From Chaetorhynchus papuensis (lineage: Eukaryota; Chordata; Aves; Passeriformes; Rhipiduridae), in contig VWYX01001137.1 in NCBI GenBank assembly GCA_013396525.1, positions 62,001 through 126,000 on the forward strand: DNA of 64,000 bases, written 5' to 3'. Position numbers and translations under genes: made by a program. Positions 40,410 through 50,224 of this stretch are shown one piece after another (position 1 is the first letter of the stretch; every line of letters starts with the position of its first letter). The notes beneath the pieces are model-generated. The model ran no database searches. It worked only from the letters and a program-made list of their open reading frames with translations, and was not told where the DNA came from.

Positions 40410-40859
40410 CCACCCCAATCCAATAGGCATTATTGTCCAGAGAAGGGGAACGAAGCTGGTGAAGGGTCTGGAGCACGAGTCCTGTGAGGAGAGGCTGGGG
40501 GTGCTTAGTCTGGAAAAAGGAGGCTCAGGGGTGATCTGATCATTCTCTACAACTGCCTGAAGGGAGGATGTAGCCAGGTTGGTCACTTCTCCCAGGCAAC
40601 CAGCGACAGGATGAGAGGATACAGTCTTAAGCTGTGCCAGGAGCCATTTAGGCTGGACATTGGGAAGAATTTCTTCATAGAAGGAGTGATGAGACACTGG
40701 AATGGACTGTCCAGGGAGGTGTTGGAGTCACTGTCCCTGGAGGTGTTGAGTACAGATTGGACATGTCACTTAGTGCCATGGTGTAGTTGACATGGTGGTG
40801 TTCAGTCACAGGTTGGACTCGATGACCTCAGAGGTCTTTTCCAACCTAATTGATTCTGC
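40410..40859 (+). mobile_element. CR1 LINE 3' region (+), relatively well preserved
   Basis: Successive blocks match CR1: 'gaacgaagctggtgaaggg', 'tctggagcacgagtcctgtg', 'ctctacaactgcctgaagggagg', 'acttctcccaggcaaccagcgacagg', 'ggctggacattgggaagaatttc', 'gacactggaatggactgtccagg', 'ggaggtgttgag', and the end 'ggactcgatgacctcagaggtctttt' with 'ccaacctaattgattctg'. The 5' limit is approximate. It shares a subfamily with the 61 kb copy and looks younger than the copies at 3.6 and 13.6 kb. Its 3' end lies about 240 bp upstream of the predicted promoter at 41.1 kb. Confidence 0.92.
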
Positions 40860-41030
40860 AGTTGACATGTGCATAAAACTAGAGCTGCTTTTGCAATCGA
40901 AGCTGCTTAAGGGAAAGCCCACAGTATAGTCAGCGCTTCGAAGGATTTAATGAGTGGAGCTTGCATGCTTGGTCTGCGTTGACTTAAAACAGCGATGGTG
41001 GTGGGGACGTTTTGTTCGAAACTTGCTTTG

Positions 41031-41032
<2 letters not shown>

Positions 41033-41068
<36 letters not shown>
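41033..41068. repeat. Uninterrupted A36 run
   Basis: Thirty-six consecutive A residues lie between 'tttgct' and 'ggcaaacc'. There is no polyadenylation signal or recognisable retroposed sequence upstream, so it is not clearly a retrocopy tail. It ends 35 bp before the TATA box of the candidate promoter. Confidence 0.95.
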
Positions 41069-41072
<4 letters not shown>

Positions 41073-41102
41073 AACCAAACACACACGGCATTTCTGCAGC
41101 CG

Positions 41103-41138
41103 TATAAATAATTGTCTCCGGAGCAGTGCTTAGTTTTG
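41103..41138 (+). promoter_or_regulatory. Predicted core promoter: TATA box plus initiator
   Basis: TATAAATA lies at 41103-41110. An initiator match TTAGTTT (YYANWYY) has its A at 41132, 29 bases after the first T of the TATA box, which is the canonical spacing. Both sit at the left edge of the CpG island. Position and spacing together make a plus-strand start near 41132 plausible. Confidence 0.45.
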
Positions 41139-41496
41139 CGGCGAGTTTCACGCGAACCCGTGCGCCGCGGCCATGCCCGGGTGCGCTCCCTGCGCTGCCC
41201 GCACACCCTCGGGCAGGGCCCGATCCGGCGGGGCTCCCTCCGCGAGCGCGCGCTGCCACCTAGCGGCCACCGCCGGGCACCGCGCCGGGCCTGCGGCCTG
41301 CGCTCCGCCCCGGGCACTCGGCGGCGGCACGGGAACAGAAATTAAGGAGCTTTAAAAGGTAGCAAACCCGAGTCTGAGTGCCCAGCCCCCGCCCGGGCTT
41401 CCCGCGGGCACTGTGCGTGTTTCCTTGGGTGGTGGAGGGTGCTCACCGGGCTGCCCACCCTGCGGTGGGATCTTTTGGGAGTTCCCGCATCATCAG
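41132..41496 (+). other. Candidate first exon of an unidentified transcript
   Basis: The segment runs from the predicted start at 41132 to a strong splice donor, ATCAG|GTGAGG, with GT at 41497-41498. No open frame looks genuine: the ATG at 41173 opens 60 codons of composition-driven residues and stops at 41355. The exon would therefore be a 5' UTR or part of a noncoding RNA. The downstream exon is not identifiable in the window. A second, weaker donor-like site is AAAAG|GTAGCA near 41358. Confidence 0.3.
41252..41266 (-). promoter_or_regulatory. Strong CTCF-type motif
   Basis: GCTGCCACCTAGCGG on the plus strand is CCGCTAGGTGGCAGC on the minus strand, a close match to the CTCF core CC(A/G)(C/G)(C/T)AG(G/A)(G/T)GGC(A/G)(G/C). 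It lies inside the CpG island about 120 bp downstream of the predicted start. CTCF binding near promoters can anchor chromatin loops or insulate. Occupancy is inferred. Confidence 0.6.
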
Positions 41497-44400
41497 GTGA
41501 GGCATTGGCTTTGCTGTTTGCTTTTGTGTTTCCAAATGAAGTAGACGTTTGCTGAAGGAGTACTCTAAGCCCACCGGGAAAGGTTCATGCCAAATAGTCT
41601 CTTGCCTACCAAACTCCAACACAGTGCAAGAAAAAAAGAAGAAAATTGTAGCACTTAAACAGGCTGAAGAAGAAAGGAAACCATGTTTTGCTTATGTGCA
41701 ATGTACAAGATCACAACGCAAACACAACTTAAAGAGCCGATATTTTGAAGTAATCATAATGCTACTTGCTGTTTGTTTTTTCAAAAAATGAAATACCTCT
41801 AATCAGGATGATGATGCAGCTTAAACAATTTAGCCATTCAACCAGTTCTTTCAAATTATCTGGCATCTAGTAATTGAAATGAAGTTATGCCATTGGCTTT
41901 TCTCAAAGCTTAGATTTGAAACTACCGATTTATTAGCCATTTACAGTTGTTCTGTATAAAAACATCCCTACTGGAAGGTTGCAAGCATTTGCCCTGTATT
42001 TTGGTATTAACCACTGCAAGATCGCTGGGCTGTTTCTTGCACAGGAAAGCTGTTCCATTGTGTGCTTCCCGCTGTGCCACACTGCCTTTCTGAAATCAAT
42101 GGAACCCAGCACACTGGAAGACAGAGGACATCTCGAGCTGTTTATGATTCTGTACAGATCTGGACAAAAAATAGATGAGGCAACCAAGTCCACTGTGGTT
42201 TATGATAGAGAATTGTGGATATAAACAAAATGCTAAAGGGGTTCTACTGGTGCTAAGAGATTTTGATTTCCCCATTGCTAATGCAAGATATGAAAAAAAC
42301 CCAAACAATTTTATTTACCTTATTACATTTTGTACCTTCTAGGTATTAATGTCCCTTCTCTGTGATCCTGAAGTACTTAAAACAACCTGATTTTCTTTGT
42401 GAAAACTGAACTTCTCATAAATAGTCTGATTCCAGGAGCTGAAGCTTGAAAAATAAAGCTCTGCTTATATGCCGTTGAGAAAGTACAAAGTTATGAAAGT
42501 TATATTAATTAAATGATAGTATTATTTGTGGGGGGTTTTGTGTCATTTTTAGTTTTAGGATGTTATATATAGATAAACAGGAATTAGACTTACCAAAACT
42601 ACTGCTAAGTCTTGTTCTGTTAAAGCCAGATGCTGTGGGAGGGGTGGGGGGTACAGCCATTGCTTTTGCCAAGAGCCAGGTTGGAAATATATTGACATCT
42701 AGCCTTGGACCCTTCCCCCCCCCATCAACTACCAAACCCTGACTTAGCTTTGAAATAATACTGTCAAGGAGTTTGATAAATATCTTGCTGATTATTTATA
42801 TATTTTACATAATTCTGGCTTATTTTTGACAAGTAATCAGTCTTTGCTGCGACCTAGCTTAGACTATAAATGTTTTTCTCATGCTGCCAGGTTGCTGTGT
42901 TAAGTTGAACACAAGGATTGTCTGCCAGCCCTTGTGATGGAGAGGAAGTGATGTTGCATGAGAAAATGATGTTTAAAAATATCTGTTTGCAAGTCTGAGC
43001 AAGAGGAAGAACATTGTTTACTGTTGTTTACTGAGGACTTTACACAAGAACAAATTAATTTCTTTTCTATTTCCAGTCAAGGTTTGTTGACTGAAATGTG
43101 CTTTACCTTCTAGGATTTAGGGTTGTAAATCTACTAATGAGCAGCAGCCTCCTAATAAAGGGTAAGAAAATTTGTAGGAAGCCAGCAACATGAACAACAT
43201 AATTTACAGAGCCACTGGAAAGTTCAGAATAAATTGACTTTTTTTCCTCTCATTCTGTCTTTTTTTGGTAAATTAACTGGTAGCTTTTTTTTAAAATCAG
43301 TATCAACCTTTACTGTGTTCTTTCAAAAAACCACGAAGTGTTCATGTGTGGGTAGGCCTGACTGAGCAGAATGTCAGTGGTTTTCTGTTCTATCTTCTAG
43401 CATGGGCAAATCATAGAGTACTGTGCTGTTTAAGAAATTCATGTAAGCACAAACCCACTTTTCCCAGAGATTGCTGGCATCGCTCCTGCAGAGCTGTATA
43501 ATGATTTTCTCTTCCCCCTCTGAAATGGCAGAGCCCTGTGTACACCACACTGTATGTTGTCAACAACCTAAGTACATAAAACTCAGGTCAGATGGAAATA
43601 AGGCAGCTAGCAGACATCAAGTATTTTCAAAAGAAGTTCTTTTGCTCTGGTTTGGTCTTCAGCTAAGCTTAAAATAACTGTTGTCAGTCTGTCCAAGATG
43701 GTGAAGTCTGCTAAGGAAGAAATACTGAGCCACTTCCTTGGAAAACAGCTAAAACGGCATTTTTTAAAAAACAGTATTTCATGGTGCGCTCCTTTGTTCG
43801 AGACAAACCCTTGATTTGCTTGTGTTGATGCGTGTCATGGTCTGTGCATGGGACATGTGTGCACAGATACATTTCTTGAGTTAGTCTGGCTACGGATGGA
43901 GAGCAATGTCATCTGCTGACTTTAACTCACAGCCCCAAAACCATAGATCTGATCCAAGGAAATGCCTTTGTGCTCCTCTGCTTGCAGTATTTCTTAAGTG
44001 TTTCTTACATCTCACACAGGACTTGACCTTGAGGTCCCAGCTTCATTTTGGCAGTGAAAGGCTACCTGCTACTCTAAATTCTTATTCATACCAGAGTTTT
44101 CTGCTACAGAATCCACAAAGAAGAAAAGAGCAACGGGAACTCTTCCTGCCAGCATCCTGATTTCAAAAAGTATTGTTGTTCCTGCAAGGGAAGAGAGGAA
44201 AAAAAACCCATAAACAGCTAGAAAACTAAAACCAGCACTTCCCTGCTCTTCCATTTTGGCAGAAGTATCTGGGAACTTGACAAAGTTTTGTCAGTGCTGA
44301 AGTCTTTTGTAGGGTTCCTGCAGCGTGAACATGCTGACCTCTGCTTTGAATCCCCAAACCTGCCATGAACTTCATCATGCTCATTAGTGTCCCAACTCCT

Positions 44401-45322
44401 CTGAAGACTCCATGCTCTTATGGTGCTGTAAATTAATGAAAACAGGAACTGAAGAAAATTGAGTAAAGGGGTGATAAATTTTTTCCTAGGCAAATTTTCT
44501 CCTGATCCTTACAAGTCTCTGTAGCATAACGAGCAAGAACAAATGGTAAATTTTAAGGTTCTCTTAGCACAGCTGTGTCCAGATTTACTATATAGTTTGC
44601 ATTTGGAGTCACCATCAGACCATCAAAAAGCTTGGAGACCTTTCTGTCCTATTTTGTCTTTTTCAATAACCAGAGCCCTTCCTATTATATTATCATATGC
44701 TCTTCTGTAATAAATAGGACAAATAATTCCTCTCACCCCTCAGACTTTTTAGTTAGAACGGTTGCCATTTCATTAAATAATTCTCAAGTGTAAAATTGAA
44801 TCCAGTATTAGAGGGTTTACTTAGAGTTTAGAATTGTAAATTTTATGACCAAAACCTGGTATTTCGTGACCCAAGTTGTATTTTGGGGTGTCAAAGGAGA
44901 TCATGTGCACAGAAAACAGGAGGGGACCTATAGCAGGGTTGTGTTTGACCACTTACCTTTGTCACAAAGATTCAAAAATAATTATTTTCAAGGATCTTCT
45001 ACTGTGGTATATAGTAAGAACACAATAATTTTTAATATCCAATGTTTAGAACCACTGTTGCTTCTTATGCCCATACTACATTTTTAGCTCCTCTCTTATA
45101 TTTTTGTTTGGTAAGTCTGATTCAAATTCCATTGGCATTAATGAAGAACGCTCATTGACTTCAATAACCTTTGAATTGCGTCTAGTATCAACTGCATTAA
45201 CATAATGAAGTGAGGCAATTGTTATGGATGCATTATTTAGCACTGATTGGGGAGGTACTGTCAGCTCCCAGTGTCAGATGGTGTTAGATGTTATTTTATA
45301 AGGGCTTGGTTATTAAATTAAT

Positions 45323-45368
45323 ATTGTAGGTTATCAATCTTTTTGTTTATTGTAGGTTATAAATCTTT
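45323..45368. repeat. 20-bp near-perfect duplication, 26-bp period
   Basis: ATTGTAGGTTATCAATCTTT (45323-45342) recurs at 45349-45368 with one change (C to A), separated by six bases. Confidence 0.9.
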
Positions 45369-46871
45369 CAGTTGTGTTTTCAGTTCATATTGTGGAATAA
45401 TCTGTATTTGTGTCATAGTTCCCCTAAAGCGTACATTAGAAGAGTTCAGCCACTTTATATAAATTTCCAAATCTGTAATCTCTTCTTCTGTGAGGTGGCA
45501 TTTCTTAGGAGCCAGAGCAAAGTGAGGGCCGCAGTGCACCTCACATTACTCTCCACATCCCACAGTGAGATGTGCCCTGCATTGCTGCTGGTAAGGCTTT
45601 GACCTGACAGTGCTAATTTGGGCATAAAGCATTAAGACAAAGAGTATCAAAGTACTGATGGCACGTCCTGGAGTAACTTCATCAAGCCCTGTTCAAGGGG
45701 TGTGAGCAGCAGTCACAACAGGCAGTTGCAATTTGGAAGCAGGACACTGGCAGGTCACACACATATGGCAGTGCTCTGGCCCAGCTGTTTATCCTGGTGG
45801 TGTCAGATGTTTCCCTGTCATGGGAGAATCTGCCTGTGCCCAGGATGTGTGGGTTTAAGTTCTTTTAAATCAGTATTTAGTATTCAAGTCATACTTGATT
45901 GCATTTTGAGTGAAAGTTCAGAGCCACAGTGTTGTAAAAACAGGAGACAGGATACTTTCTACAGTGATAATCTCAGTATTGTTAATACCTATGGGGCAGT
46001 TAAAAGTAGTTGGGTTGGTGATCAGAGTTTTTCTTCAAAGAGCTGCAGGGGGCATAGAACTCTTCTGCACGTTAGCTGCAAGTCAGCTGTTTGCCATAAA
46101 GGAGTACATAATTTGGTGATAGCAAAGTCCAAAATGATTAACTGTCATGTTAACCAATGCATAGACTTGTTTCAGCAGCTGGAATTTCACTTTGGATTCT
46201 GACTTTCAGACTGATGGGCTTCTGTGCCGGTGCAACGCTTCTTCAGTCAGTAAAAGTCCATCTGCAACCTTATTTCATGTTGCAAAACCCAGACCTCCCT
46301 ATGTAAATCAGATGTGAAATCCTCCTCTGCTCATCAGATAGGAGTGAAGATTCTGGAGAATAATGTGACTGAAATTTTGTGACAGAGAAATGTGTGCGTG
46401 TTGTATTGAGAACGGTAGTATTACAGTGGACTGTCTCAATCACCCACGGGATAAGGGAATTCTGAAGTGTAACAACAGTGGATAAAGAAGGCCCCTCACT
46501 GCTGCACTTCCACAGCTCAGAGAGGAGTATGTGACTGCAGGAACAAGCTCGCTTCAGAAACACAGCATGAAAAACAGAATATACTCGTGCTTACTACAGG
46601 AACCAAACCTCAGAGCTAGATGATGAACATGTGAAAATGTTCAAACCACGTTCTCTGAGGGGGATCAATATAAAAGAACTTCAGGGAGGGTACATAAAGG
46701 TGATTTACTTTGCACCTTTCTCTGACTTGCTGCAGAAAAATGTAATTGAACTTCACCTGGTCTCTGAATTATTTGGCCTTCTGTTAAGGCAGCAGAGAAA
46801 GATCTTTGATAGATGCTTATTATGATCCTGATGAAAGATTTTATGCTGTGTAGCATGAGAATCAAGAGATG

Positions 46872-46888
46872 AAAAAAAAAAAAAAAAA
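46872..46888. repeat. A17 run
   Basis: Seventeen consecutive A follow 'caagagatg'. There is no polyadenylation signal or recognisable retrocopy body upstream, so I treat it as a simple repeat. Confidence 0.9.
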
Positions 46889-46916
46889 GGAAGAATTAAA
46901 AAATAGACTTTTAAAG

Positions 46917-47174
46917 ATGGCTTCTACCATGCACCATTTCACCTTTGTGGTTTTCCTCACTATATTTATCCTGAGTACCGACTTTGAGGATCCTGGAGTG
47001 CACAAGCTGCCATCACGCACCCTTTGCTCTCCTTTTCCACCCTCCCCTCTGAATATTACTTCAAAACTAAGAACTCTTAGTAAGTCACTTAGCATTTACA
47101 TCGCAGTTTTTCACCACAGTATTTCTAACTGTGGAAATTGTTTTCTAGTTTTTAAGATAACTAATCTAAGATGA
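46917..47174 (+). other. Candidate small ORF with signal-peptide-like start
   Basis: An ATG at 46917 in good context (AAGATGG) opens 85 codons. Residues 8-20 are strongly hydrophobic (FTFVVFLTIFILS), followed by acidic TDFEDPG, the layout of a cleavable signal peptide. A consensus donor GTAAGT lies at 47080-47085, so the frame could be a first coding exon ending at 47079. TATAAAAG lies upstream at 46669-46676. I do not recognise the protein. The frame can be extended 16 codons upstream through the A run. Chance is the default explanation. Confidence 0.12.
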
Positions 47175-47963
47175 GGTAATTTTCCATGTAAATTAAATTT
47201 CATAACACAGTCTCAAATGCTTCTCAAAATAAAATGAGTAAGTAAAATACATGGTAATGTAATGGATCTACAAAAATTCCTTAACGCTTACAGTGGAGAC
47301 ATATTTCCAACCCACTGTGTTCATTGAACATGGCTCAAGACAACAGATAAGGTATTGGAAACATTCTGTTTGTAACTGGAAAGCCCAGAGGGTTAAGGAT
47401 CCTTTGCAGAATGACAAAGATGTCTGTGTTCCACAAAATGCCAGGAGAATTATATTAAGTTGCTGAGTTGCAGGGTTCAGAGAATAAAGCAAGAAAAATG
47501 TACATACCAATAAGGAACAGTTTGCCAGTTTTTGAAAATCAAAGAGCTTGAAAAGCACTTATAATAGATTTATTGCTGAATGACATCCCTTGAAGTTATT
47601 TATTTCTGGACAGATATAGGGTGATCAGGATCCTGTTTTATTTAATTTTGTTTGTATAAATAGTACACGGAAACTACTAACTGGGAAAAAGTGCTGATTA
47701 AAGGTGCATCTAAATTTATTCCACACTGTTTGAGGATGAGACAGATCAGGATATCTGAGATCAGGTAATCAGATTGTAAATTTGACCAGTGTGTTAAACA
47801 GCCCAAGTATATCCCAGGCCAAAATGTGCAGAGTCCAGTATGGATGTTGCAGTAGCCTGGGCGACTCTATCTCCTTTTCATTTTGGCCCACTGATCTAAT
47901 TAAATGCTGCCTGCAAGTGTGTAACTAGTTCAGATTACAGTAGCATAGATATTATGCTGGTTT

Positions 47964-47992
47964 TCATATATGTGTGTGTATATATATAATTA
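47964..47992. repeat. Short TG/TA microsatellite
   Basis: ATATATGTGTGTGTATATATATAA-type alternating sequence covers about 25 bases. Confidence 0.75.
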
Positions 47993-50051
47993 GGTGTTAC
48001 GTAGAATTTCCTAGGCTGTAAGAAAGAGAAAGTGGAAGGTTTTTCTTACGTTTTTAATTATTTAAACAGGCCAGTAGCATTACTGGTCTCTACCCCGTAA
48101 AAACCACCAGCTAGGAGTTTCATGCCCCAGCTGTTGAGGGGTCACCCCAGGCATGAGGATGAAGTGCCACAGGCTGGCCAAGCTACCTCCCACCACTTCA
48201 GCCCCAGCAGAGGGTGCTGGGGCTCCCCTAAGAGCCACTCCCTGCTTTAATCCATGTCCTTACCTAGTTTTGCCTGTCTGCTTCTCGAAGTTGTGAAAAG
48301 AACCTGCAAGCACAGCGAGGGCATCAGAGGAAGATGTTAAAGATAGAAGCTTGGAAGAAAACATGAGCTTTTAAATGTTAAAACTTGTAGCTGAGGAGAA
48401 CATTCATCTTGATGCAGTTTCCAAGGCAGTAAGGGCTACAGCACGTGCAGTACTCGCAGCTCATTAGGAAACGTCAAGTGGTGTAGAGGGAATGCTACCT
48501 CAGACCTCAGTGTGTCAGAAAAAGTGAAAGCTGGCAAAGGAAGAAAGGTTATCCAGTGAATCCGGTGAGGGCTTGATGGTCGTGTAAAGGTCTGTATCAG
48601 CATTTATTTGCTGATGTCTGGAATGTTAAAGATTTCGAACCTTCACAAGGTTTACCTGTCAAGGCAGCTGACATAAGCTTAAAAATGGATGAAATAAATG
48701 ACACATCTTGCACTGGAGATCTTGCATCCCAGCTATCAGGCAGTCATTAGGTTATTATGGATTTCTCCCCTCTTCATTTTAAGGCAGAGGTTTGTTTCTA
48801 AACTTCTCTGCCTCCTAGGGCTCAGACAGGTCTGCACCTCTGTGGAAAGGAAGACACAGGTTTTAGATTTTCCCCAGATCTTGTTATCGCCATTTCTTAG
48901 AAAACTGTCCTGCAAATTCTTCTGTGCTTTTCTTGGTGGTTGAGGGAGGAGTGCGTTAATTGTTAGAAGTTGCAATTATAAACCTATTTAAATATGTTTT
49001 TGTAACTTCTTCCTATCACAGTAGTTTTGTGCATTAATCTGGTAATGCTTTGTGGCTGACTCTATGTTTCTAATGTGTGGCTTATGATGAACTTTATCAT
49101 ATTTATATATGCAGCAAGCAGGAATCCGCAGTTACATTCCATACACAGAATGTAACTCCATACACCTTAGGGACTTAAGCTTCAGAGACTTTTAAATACA
49201 AGCCTCTGGCTTGAAGCTGTCTTTCTCTTGGCTGCACATAGCACCTAGTAAAAGTTTATATCTGGCTCGTCGTTTTTGAGGTGTGGCAGACTTAGAGATG
49301 GTAATACAAGTAGAAGTTTTACAAATGATTGTGTTAGAGACGTGTATGAATCCCTGAGTTCCTTTATTATATGTTGTGGGAGCATTCAGTTAGCTGAGGC
49401 ATACTTCACTTTTGAATCATAAGGAAAATGCCACTACCCAGCTTGCTTGCGAACTTGCTCGTTTGCTTAGAAGCCTCATTGCATCAGCAAAAACAACAGT
49501 GCATGTTTAGAGTGCTCTGTGGAGCACAATGTTTCCTTTTCTGCTTTCAGTAATTTAAATTATTGGAGTGATACTTTTGACAAGGAAGAAATCATTTCAT
49601 TGTTATGGATCATTTTTCAAGTGAAACTGAGTTTTGGAATAAAGTGATGGTGAGTAAACCATATGAGTGGGGAAAGAGGGATTATTATTGTTCTGAGTTT
49701 TATTCAGCAGTTTCTGAAAAGTAAGATGGAAGTGATTTTGTTATTCTGTCTGCAGAGTTATATGTCTTTTATTAAGTGGAAAACATAGTGTAGCCATTAC
49801 AGACAGTAACAGGCACGTTTGCTGTCGTGTTCCGTGGGGAAGTGGAATGTGATTTCTCTTTAATATCAAGATACAAATCTGATTCACAGTTAGTTCATAT
49901 GGCTCTCAGAAGAATCCGAAAGGGAAACATGTCAGCTCATTAAACAGATGCATTTTGTCTAAGCAGCTGCTTTTAAGATAAGTGTAACCTAGATTTTCAA
50001 AATCATTTGTGGTATTGCTATCTTGATATTTAAAGAAGTGGGGTTTTTATT

Positions 50052-50100
50052 TAAAAAAAAAACCAAACAAAACCAAACCAAAAAAAATCCCCTCAAAACC
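50052..50100. repeat. A-rich tract with CCAAA words
   Basis: A runs interrupted by CC (AACCAAACAAAACCAAACC) are followed by more A and 'tcccctc'. The architecture matches the tracts at 15361-15460 and 63388-63420. Confidence 0.75.
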
Positions 50101-50196
50101 TACTTTTATTTCAGATGGGGGAAAAAAATTTTAAGGGTGACTAATTATAACTGTTTTCTCTATGAGAACTGTATTCTGCATGTTCTGTAAGTAGCC

Positions 50197-50224
50197 TTTT
50201 TTTTTTCTTTTTTTCTTTTTTTTT
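50197..50224. repeat. T-rich tract
   Basis: Three T runs are separated by single C residues. It lies about 100 bp from the A-rich tract at 50052-50100 and is of opposite composition, so the two could pair as a long imperfect A/T stem if transcribed. Confidence 0.8.

Larger units (their letters stand above)
41095..41480. promoter_or_regulatory. CpG island
   Basis: GC content and CpG density rise sharply compared with the rest of the window (for example GTGCGCCGCGGCC near 41160, GAGCGCGCGCTG near 41245, and a run of CG steps to 41330). GC boxes CCGCCCC (41305-41311) and CCCCGCCC (41387-41394) are present. It is the only clear CpG island in the 64 kb. Such islands usually mark promoters active in the germ line or early embryo. 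Open frames of 60-136 codons here reflect composition and the adjacent A run. Confidence 0.85.

Noticed and set aside
40317..40697. 126-codon minus-strand frame
   Set aside because: Most of it is the antisense of the CR1 copy at 40410-40859.
40907..41317. 136- and 91-codon minus-strand frames containing a run of phenylalanines
   Set aside because: The Phe run is the A36 homopolymer read in reverse. The rest is CpG-island composition (Arg/Ala/Gly/Pro).
46042..46054. CTCF-like GCAGGGGGCA
   Set aside because: The core matches but the preceding bases do not, so the full motif score would be low.
45702..46202. 166-codon plus-strand frame
   Set aside because: Its composition is Cys/Ser/His-rich with no domain, and an overlapping frame lies in another phase. 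There is no splice or promoter context. It is probably chance.
46600..46900. Processed pseudogene ending in the A17 run
   Set aside because: No polyadenylation signal lies 10-30 bases upstream, there is no recognisable parent coding sequence, and no flanking duplication is visible.
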